From: Rhodocyclales bacterium GT-UBC
GTDB lineage: Bacteria > Pseudomonadota > Gammaproteobacteria > Burkholderiales > Rhodocyclaceae
DNA length: 64,000 nt
Reading direction: 5' to 3'
NCBI GenBank assembly: GCA_003583745.1
Contig: QXPY01000018.1
Coordinates: 1-64,000 of the forward strand
In this document: in pieces, positions 1-9,150 of the stretch
Position numbering within the stretch: position 1 is the stretch's first letter
How the letters are laid out: every line of letters starts with the position of its first letter
Notes under the pieces: model-generated
What the model saw: only the letters and a program-made list of their open reading frames with translations
Database searches by the model: none
What the model was told of the DNA's origin: nothing
Position numbers and translations under genes: made by a program

Positions 1-938
1 GGGTTGGCTTCGCTTGGTGGGGTGGGGGGCGCGGCACGGCTGGCGTTGGCGACCTGGTCGATCGCCGGCCAGCGGTAGCCGGGCGAGGGATCGATCCGGC
101 TCGGCTTGCCTTGCCATTCGGCACGATCCAGCCAGGCACCGAACTGTGCGATGGCCGGCGGCTCGGTGAGACCCGGGGCGCGAATGGCGAGCAGGATTTC
201 CGGCTCTTCATTTTCGGTAAAGGCATAACGCGAGGTCGGAAAGTCCGCTTCGCGGTCGAGGCCGAGCAGATGGCGCAGGTGGTCGGCCTGGCCGGCGAGC
301 GGTATCACCTCCCAGCCGAGCAGGGCGGCGGCGTAGGCCAGGGCGCCGACGGCATGGCCGATGTCGAGCTGGCAGTAGCGGAAGGCGCGCTCGCCGTATT
401 TCCAGGCTTCACGCCACATTACGCTGCTCAGGCCAATGACCAGCCAGGGGGGCGACGCATCGGCGGCGAGCAGGGCGCGGCCTTCCAGGGCGTGGTGCTC
501 CGGGTCGTAGTGCTGCAGGCCGGCGGCAACGCCGGGCAGCCGGTGACTGATGACGTAGGCCTCGACCGGGTGCAGGTTCCCGGAAGAGGGGTTGCAACGC
601 AGGGCCCAACGGCTCGGGCCCCAACTTTTCCAGGCGGAGAGCCCGAAGGAAAGCTCGAGCAGGGCGCCGAGGCTGTCGAGATCGGCTTTGGCCGGTACCT
701 CCGGTTTTTGCGTCAGCTCGGCAAAAGGGCGGTCGAACTGATCGGCCGCCAGCGGCAGCTCGCAGACCGGGCTGCCAAGGTAATGGCGAAACGGCGCCGG
801 CTGGGCATCCCAGTCGAGCTGGCCGGGGCCTTCGGCGTAGGCGTCAAAGCGGTGCTTGCTGCGCGCATGGTAGGCGCGGACGACTTGTTGTGAGGTATCC
901 GACACGAATTCCCTGTTTTCGGTTGTTTGAAATGCCAT
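1..938 (-). CDS. SagB-type nitroreductase-fold oxidoreductase (C-terminus beyond window)
   Basis: Reading the minus strand from an ATG at 938 gives an open frame with no stop to the window edge (about 312 codons seen), so this is the N-terminal part of a longer gene. The translation contains a nitroreductase-type signature, RCNPSSGNLHPVEAY, followed by a VIGLSSVMWREAWKYGERAFRYCQLDIGHA segment, here quoted only in part: YGERAFRYCQLDIGHA is typical of SagB/ThcOx-like flavin oxidoreductases. These proteins use FMN; in thiazole/oxazole-modified microcins they oxidise azolines, but many stand-alone long homologues in environmental bacteria have no known substrate. No peptide cyclodehydratase partner is visible here. 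The gene is divergent from the NafY-like gene, with 96 bases between starts. Family assignment is confident; the function is unknown. Confidence 0.75.
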   Translation of the reverse strand, partial: MAFQTTENREFVSDTSQQVVRAYHARSKHRFDAYAEGPGQLDWDAQPAPFRHYLGSPVCELPLAADQFDRPFAELTQKPEVPAKADLDSLGALLELSFGLSAWKSWGPSRWALRCNPSSGNLHPVEAYVISHRLPGVAAGLQHYDPEHHALEGRALLAADASPPWLVIGLSSVMWREAWKYGERAFRYCQLDIGHAVGALAYAAALLGWEVIPLAGQADHLRHLLGLDREADFPTSRYAFTENEEPEILLAIRAPGLTEPPAIAQFGAWLDRAEWQGKPSRIDPSPGYRWPAIDQVANASRAAPPTPPSEAN

Positions 939-1034
939 ACGCAAGGCCTGTGCCCGTTATGAATCAGTGGCTTGGCTGCGCTGGCACTGTATCTGCGAGT
1001 GGTCGCCACCCCAACCCTGTCAACAGAGGAGAAT

Positions 1035-1772
1035 ATGATGGAACAAACCACGCCTCCGATTACCCGTGAGGCCGCCTTGCGCGTGGCGCTGGCGGCCCGG
1101 GCCATGCCGACGGTGACGCTGTCGTCGCTGATCGCCTTGCTGCAGCGCCAGCTTGGCGAACAGATCGACGAGGAAAGCCTGCGCAAAGTGACGGTCACTC
1201 AGCTGAAGACCGGTTTTGCCAGTGCCGATGGCGAGGAGGATGGCGAAGATATCGGCATCGGCCTGGAAGCGATGAAGCTGGCCGTGCGCATCCTGTGGGG
1301 TGAAACCCAGGGCGACGATTCGCTGCCCAAGATCCAGAGTTACAGCGCGGGCGAGATGCCCGGTTCGGTGCGGGTGGCGATTGCTTCGGATGGCGGCGAC
1401 ACGCTGTCCGGTCATTTTGGTTCCTGCATGCGCTTTCTGGTCTATCAGGTCTCGCCGGAGGAAATCCGCCTGGTCGATATCCGCGACACCATGGATGCCG
1501 AGTTCTCCGACGACCGCAATCTGTGGCGCGCCCAGTTGATCGGCGATTGTCATGTCTGTTACGTTGTGTCGATCGGGGGGCCGGCGGCGGCCAAGGTGAT
1601 CCGGGCCGACATCTACCCGATCAAGATTCCGGACGGCGGTCCGGCCCTGGAGATTCTCAAGCCCTTCCAGAAGGCGATGGTCGAATCGCCGCCGCCCTGG
1701 TTGCTGAAAATTCTCGGGGTCGCTGCCGAGAAGCGCTTGCGCAACTACGACGCTTCGGGCGACGACGACTGA
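1035..1772 (+). CDS. NafY/NifX-like dinitrogenase iron-molybdenum cofactor binding protein
   Basis: A 245-residue protein with two parts. Residues about 8-95 form a helical region like the N-terminal domain of NafY, and residues about 112-220 form a NifX/NafY cofactor-binding domain, starting VRVAIASDGGDTLSGHFGSC. His127 in the SGHFGSC motif corresponds by position to the histidine proposed to ligate FeMo-co in NafY. Family members carry or hold nitrogenase cofactor or its precursor NifB-co. The start is set at the ATG at 1035, because AGAGGAGA lies 5-12 bases upstream; a second ATG follows at once at 1038. No other nif gene is in the window, so a direct role in nitrogenase assembly is an inference from the family. 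The length matches NafY (about 240 residues). Confidence 0.8.
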   Translation: MMEQTTPPITREAALRVALAARAMPTVTLSSLIALLQRQLGEQIDEESLRKVTVTQLKTGFASADGEEDGEDIGIGLEAMKLAVRILWGETQGDDSLPKIQSYSAGEMPGSVRVAIASDGGDTLSGHFGSCMRFLVYQVSPEEIRLVDIRDTMDAEFSDDRNLWRAQLIGDCHVCYVVSIGGPAAAKVIRADIYPIKIPDGGPALEILKPFQKAMVESPPPWLLKILGVAAEKRLRNYDASGDDD

Positions 1773-1815
1773 GGCGCTAGGGCTGGCTGCGCTTTGCGGA
1801 GGCGCAGCCTGGCAG

Positions 1816-2076
1816 TCAGTCGAAGGTCTTTTCCATTTGCCCCGGCGCCAGCCCGACCGTGGTCAGCAGGGGGCCTTCGAAACCGTTCCACCAGATGGCG
1901 ACCCAGGCAGCACCATCGCTGTCGATGCGTTCGACCTCGCAGGTCGAGCCGATCATGTCGTAAAACATGTCGAGGTCGTCTTCGTCCATGTCCGGGTCGG
2001 CAGTGATGCCGAGAATGCGGACGCGGTCGCCCGGGGTCACCGTGTTGCCGAGGCGGTCGAGGGTGGCGGTCTTCAT
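1816..2076 (-). CDS. conserved small protein of unknown function
   Basis: An 86-residue acidic protein, starting MKTATLDRLG, with a region rich in glycine, valine and aromatic residues (PGDRVRILGI, then AAWVAIWWNG) that suggests a small SH3-like beta barrel. I do not recognise a named family. The start was placed at the ATG at 2076 rather than further upstream because the upstream extension is compositionally unlike a protein start and the sequence from MKTATLDRLGN reads as a compact domain. It converges on the NafY-like gene, with 43 bases between stops, and shares no obvious operon partner. The second half of the protein is strongly acidic. Confidence 0.55.
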   Translation of the reverse strand: MKTATLDRLGNTVTPGDRVRILGITADPDMDEDDLDMFYDMIGSTCEVERIDSDGAAWVAIWWNGFEGPLLTTVGLAPGQMEKTFD

Positions 2077-2171
2077 GCAAGGCTCCGGTTCTGATTGGGG
2101 AGCGGCAATGTCGGATTGTCGACGTTGCCGCGGTACTGTTGCCGGGAGTTGCAACAGCCGTGCCAGATTGG

Positions 2172-3017
2172 CTAGAGCAAGGCCTGGGCAATGCCTTTGT
2201 CAAGGCTGCGCATGAAAGCTTCGACGGCTGTCGTGTAATTGCCGGCCTGCCCCAGCAGGGCATTGATTTCGCCATGAGAGAGGTCGAGTGGCAGTACTGC
2301 CGAGCGCGTACCGAACTGGCTTGCCTTGGCAACAAAGCGCTGGGCTTCTGGGCAAGAATCTCGGCGTTGGCTGGAGCAAACTGCCAGCAACGGGGCTGTC
2401 GCTTGGTTCAATTGTTGCAGCGGTGAAACGGCCTGCCAGTAAGCAGGGTCTCTGCCGAAGGCTTGATCGTAGAGCGGGAAATGCCGACGGTTCATGATGG
2501 CAGGGACATCGAGCGCACCGCTGTCGAGCAGGACCGTCCCCAGCCAGCGTCCAACACCGTTTTCCCTCAGAAGATCGGGCCGGCTGCTCAGTAATGCGAG
2601 CAAATGGGCACCGGCCGAATGCCCCATTAAAATGAATTTGTGCCGGTCAGCTCCCCATCCTGCCGCCTTCTCCTGAGCCAGCGCCACTGCCCGGGCAACA
2701 TCGCCGGCCTGGGTCAGCGGATCGGCACCGGGCAGCATGCGGTAATTCACGGTGACGAAAACGAATCCTTTCGGCAACCAGCGCGCCAGTTTGTTTTCGA
2801 TGACCCGTGGCATTTCCTTGTCGCCGCGTCGCCAGCCGCCGCCGTGAACCATGACGATGACGGGGGCTCCACGTGCCTGGGGCGGGGCATAGACATCGAA
2901 GCGCTGAGCCGCGTCGTTGCCGTAAGCGATATTTTTGAGAACCAGCGTTTCGGCCCGTACCGGGAAGCCGAGTCCGATGCAGCAGAGCAGGAAGAGACAG
3001 GTCAGGATGATTCGCAT
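2172..3017 (-). CDS. secreted alpha/beta hydrolase (BD-FAE/carboxylesterase-like)
   Basis: A 281-residue protein with a signal peptide (residues 1-22, hydrophobic core ILTCLFLLCCIGLGF, cleavage near VRA-E), so it is probably periplasmic. The oxyanion motif HGGGW is at 58-62 and the nucleophile elbow GHSAG at 132-136, giving Ser134. A likely acid/base pair follows in the C-terminal third, where LSHGEIN supplies a candidate histidine. This arrangement is typical of the hormone-sensitive-lipase/BD-FAE esterase group; kynurenine formamidase-like members look similar. Substrate cannot be told from sequence. It stands alone on the minus strand with a 187-base gap to the next minus-strand gene. Confidence 0.8.
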   Translation of the reverse strand: MRIILTCLFLLCCIGLGFPVRAETLVLKNIAYGNDAAQRFDVYAPPQARGAPVIVMVHGGGWRRGDKEMPRVIENKLARWLPKGFVFVTVNYRMLPGADPLTQAGDVARAVALAQEKAAGWGADRHKFILMGHSAGAHLLALLSSRPDLLRENGVGRWLGTVLLDSGALDVPAIMNRRHFPLYDQAFGRDPAYWQAVSPLQQLNQATAPLLAVCSSQRRDSCPEAQRFVAKASQFGTRSAVLPLDLSHGEINALLGQAGNYTTAVEAFMRSLDKGIAQALL

Positions 3018-3204
3018 GGCGTGACTTCCCGATGCCGAGTCATTTCGCAGTGGGGCGGGGTCTCATCTTCGTCGCAATAAGGTTGCCTACCCCTCGCCGT
3101 AAAATTGAAATCGAAACCCTGCTTGGTTTTCTTGGCGGAGATGATCCCTTGTTGGTGCATGTGGCGGGGGCGGGGTTGTCGTCAAGAGGCTTATTGTCGT
3201 TCAA

Positions 3205-3822
3205 TCAGATGACATAAAACAAGACGGCGATGAAATGGGCCAGGCTGCCGGCGATCACGAACAGGTGCCAGATGCCGTGCCAGTGACGAAAGCGCTCGTC
3301 GAAGGCGAAAAATATGATGCCGACGGTGTAGAAGACGCCGCCTGCCGCCAGCCACAGAAAGCCGGCCAGGCCGAGGTTTTCCAGCAAGGGGCGGATGGCG
3401 ACGAGAGCGATCCAGCCCATCACGGCGTAGATCACCAGCGACATGATGCGGGCTTCGGAGCGTGGCTTGATTTCCTGCAGCATGCCCACCAGGGCCAGCG
3501 TCCAGACGACAGCGAACAGCGACCAGCCCCACGGGCCACGCAGGCTGATCAGGCAGAACGGGGTGTAGCTGCCGGCGATCAGCAAATAGATGGAAAGGTG
3601 ATCGAGCTTGCGCAGGATGCTTTTCACCCGGCCACGCACGCTGTGGTAGAGGGTCGAGATGCTGTAGAGCGTGACCAGCGTCGCGCCATAGACCGAAACG
3701 CTGAAGACCTTCCAGCCATCGCCGCTCCAGGCAGCAACAAGGACCAGCCAGACGGCCCCGGTCAGGGCCAGCAGGGCGCCGACCAGATGGGTCCAGGCGT
3801 TGAAGCGCTCTCCGTGATACAT
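3205..3822 (-). CDS. hemolysin III family (PAQR-like) membrane protein
   Basis: A 205-residue integral membrane protein with seven predicted hydrophobic segments. It has the family hallmarks NAWTHLVGALLA near the N-terminus, STLYHSV in the middle and HGIWHLFVIAGSLAHF near the C-terminus; the serine and histidines of these motifs form the presumed zinc site of the HlyIII/PAQR fold. The start at 3822 is chosen because GAAGGGGAAAATC stands directly before that ATG, whereas the frame extends further upstream without a better site. The cellular role of bacterial members is poorly known, and the haemolysin name should not be read as toxin activity. The nearest gene upstream on the same strand is the zinc-ribbon protein, 144 bases away. 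Confidence 0.87.
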   Translation of the reverse strand: MYHGERFNAWTHLVGALLALTGAVWLVLVAAWSGDGWKVFSVSVYGATLVTLYSISTLYHSVRGRVKSILRKLDHLSIYLLIAGSYTPFCLISLRGPWGWSLFAVVWTLALVGMLQEIKPRSEARIMSLVIYAVMGWIALVAIRPLLENLGLAGFLWLAAGGVFYTVGIIFFAFDERFRHWHGIWHLFVIAGSLAHFIAVLFYVI

Positions 3823-3966
3823 GATTTTCCCCTTCCCGTTGCCGCCCCCCAACGAGCAGCGCCGCCGCTATGTCCGATTGCCGGATAAGCCGTCGACATT
3901 AAGCGCTTTCGACATCGGCAACAGTGAAGCGTTCGTTGCGAAAAGGTGACGTTCTGTATCCGGGTT

Positions 3967-4959
3967 TCAGAATAGCCGCGCCAGCTGGTTGGCAAGGTCG
4001 CGCTCGTTGACGAAAGTCAGTTCGTACATGGCACTGAGGCCCTTGGCGTGCTCGTCGCTCAAGCCGGTGACGCACATCAGAAAGTTCTTGCCGGACAAGC
4101 CGAGGCGTTTGCGCAAACTCAGGTACCTGTCGATGTTCTGGCGGAACTCGCCGGTTTTGCATTCGATGCAGACCGGGATGTTGCCGTCGATCAACATGAA
4201 AACGTCGAGTTCGTGGTTTTCGTTGTTGGCCAGCGTGATACTGAGATTGCGGGCACAGGAGAAGCGCTTGTTGCGCTCCTTGGCGTAATTGAGGCAACTC
4301 ATCAGGGCGTGCCACTCCAGCCACTCGCCGTTGAAAAAGTCGCGAATGGCCGGAGCCGTTTGCAGGATGAGCCGGATATTGTTCTCCGGTCGGTTGTGGA
4401 AACACTTGCTGACGAAGGAATAGTCGTAAAGCTGCTGGCAGAAGGCCGAGATTTCGCGCGCTTCTTCGGCGGATTTCCTGTCCAGGTGAATGGTGGTGCT
4501 GGCATGTTCCTTTTGCTGCGCCCAGCGAATGCGCTCGATGACATCCTTGAGGACCGCCAGGTTCTGGCCGAGGGTGACCGCAACTTCGTCGAAGAAGCCG
4601 GTCGTGTCGACGCCGCGCATATTGGTGTGGACCTTGATCTGCTTGTGTCGGAACCAGTCGTAAATCGGCCCGTGTTGTATTTCATTGGCGAACAGATCGG
4701 TATTGGCCAGATCGATATCCGCTAACGGAGTGCGGGCTGTTGCGACCTTTGCTGCCGCTTCGTCTTGTGTGCTGTTGGCCTTGAGACGGGCAATTTGTCT
4801 CTGGGCATCGAAATAGCGCTCGAGCAACTTGCTGACGAAAAACATCGTGCTGTAAACCGGGGACTGCTGCCCGCATTGCGGGCAAGCGAGTGATTCGCCG
4901 GCTTTGCTGTCCGGCAATTCAAGAAGTTGCGTGCATTTGTTGCAGCGGAAGAGGGCCAT
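3967..4959 (-). CDS. zinc-ribbon protein with C-terminal PD-(D/E)XK nuclease-like domain
   Basis: A 330-residue protein not assigned to a named family. Residues 6-29 are a zinc ribbon with two CxxC knuckles (C6/C9 and C26/C29). Residues about 40-70 could form a coiled coil. The C-terminal 90 residues contain ELDVFMLIDGNIPVCIECKT: Asp252 followed by Glu266-x-Lys268 is the D...ExK pattern of PD-(D/E)XK nucleases. The same arrangement is found in the nuclease half of DUF1887/Card1-type CRISPR effectors and Holliday-junction-like folds. No CARF domain is apparent in the middle part (residues 80-240), which is helical and unassigned. The gene is alone, divergent from hrpA with a 198-base gap. Nuclease activity is inferred from the motif only; a defence or RNA/DNA repair role is speculative. 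Confidence 0.65.
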   Translation of the reverse strand: MALFRCNKCTQLLELPDSKAGESLACPQCGQQSPVYSTMFFVSKLLERYFDAQRQIARLKANSTQDEAAAKVATARTPLADIDLANTDLFANEIQHGPIYDWFRHKQIKVHTNMRGVDTTGFFDEVAVTLGQNLAVLKDVIERIRWAQQKEHASTTIHLDRKSAEEAREISAFCQQLYDYSFVSKCFHNRPENNIRLILQTAPAIRDFFNGEWLEWHALMSCLNYAKERNKRFSCARNLSITLANNENHELDVFMLIDGNIPVCIECKTGEFRQNIDRYLSLRKRLGLSGKNFLMCVTGLSDEHAKGLSAMYELTFVNERDLANQLARLF

Positions 4960-5157
4960 GATTTGGAGTTCGCGTCTTGTCTTGGATCTGTTTATGCCGA
5001 AAGTATAGCCAATGTTCGTCCCGCTCCCCTTGGCCTTGTCCAGGCCAGAGCCTCAATTTCCCTTTGGCGTGGATTAAGCCCTGTTTTTCCTGCAAAATTC
5101 ACTGCTTAACTTTTGCAGGGAAAAGGATGATGCGGCGCTCGAAAGTCGGCGCCCGGC

Positions 5158-8100
5158 ATGATCTGGATGATGGGAAAATACAACGAGCAACAACGTCCGC
5201 GCCGCGATGCCGGCGAATCACTGGTTTGCCTGACGGCCGATTACGGTCGCCTGCGCGGCATGCAACGCAACCTGCTGCGCTCGACTGGCGACAAGCGGGA
5301 AAAGCTGCAGGCAGAGTTTTCGGCGCTGCTTGCCCGTTCGCGGGCGCAGCTGGAAAAGCGCCAGGAGGCGCTACCTAAACCCGAGTTCCAGGATGATCTG
5401 CCGGTCAATGAACGGCGCGAGGAAATTGCTGCGCTGATCCGCCAGCATCAGGTGGTGATCGTTTGTGGCGAAACCGGCTCCGGCAAGACGACGCAGTTGC
5501 CGAAAATCTGCCTCGAGCTTGGGCGCGGCGGGGCCGGCCTGATCGGCCATACGCAGCCGCGCCGGCTGGCGGCACGTTCGGTTGCGACGCGCCTGGCGCA
5601 GGAGCTGAAGACCCAGGTCGGCAGTGGTGTCGGCGTCAAGATCCGTTTCCAGGATCGCTCCAGTCCGGATACCTGGGTCAAGTTGATGACCGACGGCATT
5701 CTGCTGGCCGAGTCGCAGTCCGATCCCTACCTCAGTGCCTACGACACGATCATCATTGACGAGGCGCATGAGCGCAGCCTGAACATCGATTTCCTGCTCG
5801 GCTACCTGAAGCAGTTGTTGCCGAAGCGGCCCGACCTGAAGGTGATCATCACCTCGGCGACGATCGATGCCGAACGCTTTGCCCGTCACTTCGCAGTGGG
5901 CGAGAAGCTGGCGCCGGTGATCGAGGTTTCCGGCCGGCTTTACCCGGTCGATGTGCGTTACCGGCCGGTTTCGGACATTGAGCAGGAGGACGACGAGCGC
6001 GATCTCTACGATGCCATCGTCGATGCCGCCGACGAACTGTCGCGTCTGGGTAGTGGCGACATCCTGGTCTTCCTGCCCGGCGAGCGCGAAATCCGCGAGG
6101 CAGCCGAAGCCTTGCGCAAGCATGCGCTGGCCCGGCCGGGCTTGTCTTCGGCCCATGCGCCGGAAATCCTGCCGCTTTTCTCGCGCCTGTCGGCCGGCGA
6201 GCAGGATCGGATTTTCAAGCCTTCGGGCAATCAGCGCCGTATCGTGCTGGCGACCAATGTGGCGGAAACCTCGCTCACCGTACCGGGTATCCGCTACGTG
6301 ATCGATACCGGGCTGGCGCGCGTCAAGCGTTACTCCTATCGCAACAAGGTCGAGCAGTTGCAGATCGAGAAGATTTCGCAGGCGGCAGCCCGTCAGCGTG
6401 CCGGCCGCTGCGGCCGGGTCGCGGCTGGGGTGTGCATCCGCTTGTACGACGAAGCCGACTTCAATGCCCGGGCGCCGTTCACCGACCCGGAAATCCTGCG
6501 CTCCTCGCTGGCCGGGGTCATCCTGCGCATGAAGTCGCTGCGATTGACCGATGTCGAGAGCTTTCCCTTCATCGAACCGCCGCCGGCCAAGGCGATTGCC
6601 GATGGCTACGCGCTGCTGCAGGAACTCGGCGGGCTCGACGACGAGAATCGTCTGACCAAGGTGGGCGAGGCGCTGGCCCGCCTGCCGCTCGACCCGCGCA
6701 TCGGCCGCATGCTGGTGGCGGCGCGCGATCTGGGCTGCCTCAAGGAAGTGATGGTGATTGCCGCCGGCCTGTCGGTGCAGGACCCGCGCGAACGACCGCA
6801 GGATCGCCAGCAAGCCGCCGATGAAAAGCACAAGCTGTTCGTAGACGAGAAATCGGAATTCATGAGCTGGTGGAAGTTGTGGAACTGGTTCCAGAATGCA
6901 GTCGAACACAAGAAGTCGAACAAGCAGCTGATCGATACCTGCCATGCACATTTCCTGTCCTACCTGCGGCTGCGCGAGTGGCGGGAAGTGCATAGCCAGT
7001 TGCACGCGATGGTCGGCGAGTTGAGCGCCAAGGACGGTGGCTGGAAGGAAAGCGAGATTCCCGGCACCTACGAGGCCATCCATCAGGCACTGCTTTCCGG
7101 CTTGCTCGGCAACCTCGGTTGCAAGGCAGATGAGTCCGGTTATTACCTGGGGGCGCGCGGCATCCGCTACCTGATCCACCCGTCTTCGCCGCTGCAGAAA
7201 AAAGCCGGCAAGTGGATCATGGCGGCCGAGATCACCGAGACGACACGCCTCTTTGGGCGTTGCGTTGCCCGCATCGAACCGGACTGGCTGGAGAAAGTGG
7301 GCGCTCACCTGATCAAGCGCAGCTACTTCGATGCGCACTGGGAAAAGAAGGCGATGCAGGTCGCCGGCTGGGAGCGGACGACGCTCTATGGCGTGGTGAT
7401 CAACCCGAAGCGGCGCATTCATTACGGACCGTTGGCCCCGGCCGAGGCGCGCGAGATTTTCATTCGCCAGGGGCTGGTCGGCGAAGAGATCGACGATGCC
7501 TTTGCCAAACGCTGGCCCTTCTTCCAGCACAACCAGAAACTGATTCGCGAGATCGAGCATCTCGAACACAAGCAACGTCGTCAGGACGTGTTGGTCGATG
7601 ACGAACTGATCTTCGCCTTCTACGATTCGATCATTCCCGAGGGCATCCACAACGGCGCCACCTTCGACCATTGGCGCAAGGAGGCCGAGCGCGAGCAACC
7701 CAGGCTACTCTATCTGTCGAAAGACGACTTGATGCGCCATTCGGCGGCGGGCGTGACGACCGAGGCTTTCCCGCATCACCTGAAGGTCGGCGGCGTCGAT
7801 TACGCGTTGAGCTACCACTTTGAGCCGGGCTCGCCGAAGGACGGCGTAACGCTGACCCTGCCGCTGGCCCAGTTGAACCAGATCCCGGTGCTGCGCATGG
7901 AATGGCTGGTGCCTGGCCTGCTCAAGGAAAAACTGGTGCAGTTGATCAAGACCCTGCCGCAGCGCATCCGCGCCAAGCTGGTGCCGGTGCCCGAGTTTGT
8001 CGAAGAATTCATCGCCGCGACGGTCGGCAATGAGAAGAAGATGGGGCAGGGGCTGATCACGCCGCTGATCGATTACATCCTCGAAGCGCGCGGCCTGAAT

Positions 8101-9150
8101 GCCCGTGGCTGGGCGGTGACGCCGGATGCTTTCCGGCCGGATGCGCTGCCGCCGCATTTTTCGATGAATTACAAGCTGATCGACGAACACGGCCGACAGC
8201 TCGACATGAACCGTAGTCTGGTCGCCTTGCGCGGCGAATGGGGCAAGGAAGCGAAGCAGGAATTTGCCGAGTTGCACGAAACGCCCTCCGAATACACCCA
8301 GCTCACCGACTGGACCTTTGGCGAATTGCCCGAGCTGATGGAAGTGCCGGTGGCCGGCCAGACGGTGCTCGGCTATCCGGCGCTGACCGATGAAGGCGAG
8401 TCGGTCAGCCTGAAAGTGTTCGATTCAGCCGAGGAAGCGGAGGCGGTGCATCGGGCCGGCTTGCTGCGCTTGTTCATGCTGCAGTTCCGCGAGCAGGTGA
8501 AATACTTCGACAAGAACGTGCCCGGGCTGACCCAGATGGGCATGCAGTACATGGCCTTGGGCAGCAATGACGAGCTGAAGCGCCAACTCATTACCCTGAC
8601 CTTCGAGCGGGCGTGCCTGACCGAACCCCTGCCGACCACGCCCAATGCCTTTAAGAGTCGTTGTGGCGACAGCAAGGCCCGTCTCGGCCTGATCATGCAG
8701 GAGATTTGCCGAATGGTCGGTACGGTGCTGACCGAGTGGCAGGCGGTGACCAAGAAGTTGCCTGCCTTCAAGGCACACACCGCGGCCGTTCAGGATATCG
8801 AGGCGCAAATGAAACGGCTGATGGGCAAGAACTTCGTGACCGACACGCCGTTCGAGCGCCTGCAGCACTATCCGCGCTATTTCAAGGCGATCCAGGTTCG
8901 GCTCGACAAACTGAAGGCCAATCCGGCCCGTGATGCCCAGTTGATGGCGGAGTATGGTCCGTTGTGGACCAATTACGAACGGCGGGCGATTCAACTGGCC
9001 AAGCTGGGGACTATCGATCCGCAGATCGAGCAGTTCCGCTGGTTGCTGGAAGAGTTGCGGGTCGGCCTTTACGCGCAGGAACTGCGGACGCCGGTACCGG
9101 TTTCGACCAAGCGCTTGCAGAAGCAATGGGAGGGCATCAAGAATGGGTGA
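5158..9150 (+). CDS. hrpA: ATP-dependent RNA helicase HrpA
   Basis: A 1330-residue DEAH-box helicase, close to the 1300 residues of E. coli HrpA. Walker A GETGSGKT has its lysine at residue 110, DEAH is at 201-204, SAT motif III follows, and motif VI is QRAGRCGR. Next come the helicase-associated and OB-fold regions, then the long C-terminal region (DUF3418) specific to HrpA. HrpA unwinds RNA and in E. coli resolves stalled or collided ribosomes and processes fimbrial mRNA. The start is uncertain: ATGs at 5158, 5167 and 5170 are in frame and none has a clear ribosome-binding site. The gene overlaps the next by 8 bases, suggesting one transcript with the EI24 protein and the CinA-like gene. 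Confidence 0.95.
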   Translation: MIWMMGKYNEQQRPRRDAGESLVCLTADYGRLRGMQRNLLRSTGDKREKLQAEFSALLARSRAQLEKRQEALPKPEFQDDLPVNERREEIAALIRQHQVVIVCGETGSGKTTQLPKICLELGRGGAGLIGHTQPRRLAARSVATRLAQELKTQVGSGVGVKIRFQDRSSPDTWVKLMTDGILLAESQSDPYLSAYDTIIIDEAHERSLNIDFLLGYLKQLLPKRPDLKVIITSATIDAERFARHFAVGEKLAPVIEVSGRLYPVDVRYRPVSDIEQEDDERDLYDAIVDAADELSRLGSGDILVFLPGEREIREAAEALRKHALARPGLSSAHAPEILPLFSRLSAGEQDRIFKPSGNQRRIVLATNVAETSLTVPGIRYVIDTGLARVKRYSYRNKVEQLQIEKISQAAARQRAGRCGRVAAGVCIRLYDEADFNARAPFTDPEILRSSLAGVILRMKSLRLTDVESFPFIEPPPAKAIADGYALLQELGGLDDENRLTKVGEALARLPLDPRIGRMLVAARDLGCLKEVMVIAAGLSVQDPRERPQDRQQAADEKHKLFVDEKSEFMSWWKLWNWFQNAVEHKKSNKQLIDTCHAHFLSYLRLREWREVHSQLHAMVGELSAKDGGWKESEIPGTYEAIHQALLSGLLGNLGCKADESGYYLGARGIRYLIHPSSPLQKKAGKWIMAAEITETTRLFGRCVARIEPDWLEKVGAHLIKRSYFDAHWEKKAMQVAGWERTTLYGVVINPKRRIHYGPLAPAEAREIFIRQGLVGEEIDDAFAKRWPFFQHNQKLIREIEHLEHKQRRQDVLVDDELIFAFYDSIIPEGIHNGATFDHWRKEAEREQPRLLYLSKDDLMRHSAAGVTTEAFPHHLKVGGVDYALSYHFEPGSPKDGVTLTLPLAQLNQIPVLRMEWLVPGLLKEKLVQLIKTLPQRIRAKLVPVPEFVEEFIAATVGNEKKMGQGLITPLIDYILEARGLNARGWAVTPDAFRPDALPPHFSMNYKLIDEHGRQLDMNRSLVALRGEWGKEAKQEFAELHETPSEYTQLTDWTFGELPELMEVPVAGQTVLGYPALTDEGESVSLKVFDSAEEAEAVHRAGLLRLFMLQFREQVKYFDKNVPGLTQMGMQYMALGSNDELKRQLITLTFERACLTEPLPTTPNAFKSRCGDSKARLGLIMQEICRMVGTVLTEWQAVTKKLPAFKAHTAAVQDIEAQMKRLMGKNFVTDTPFERLQHYPRYFKAIQVRLDKLKANPARDAQLMAEYGPLWTNYERRAIQLAKLGTIDPQIEQFRWLLEELRVGLYAQELRTPVPVSTKRLQKQWEGIKNG

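Noticed and set aside
111..893. Open frame on the plus strand of 260 codons
   Set aside because: It is antisense to the SagB-type gene, whose nitroreductase signature is clear; the plus-strand translation is glycine/alanine-rich noise.
3032..3217. Possible 61-codon plus-strand gene between the esterase and hemolysin III genes
   Set aside because: No ribosome-binding site, overlap with the end of the hemolysin III gene, and no recognisable sequence; probably non-coding.
5371..7698. Very long open frame (775 codons) on the minus strand opposite hrpA
   Set aside because: It mirrors the codon bias of hrpA, which has a full set of helicase motifs; the antisense translation has no recognisable domain or start signal.
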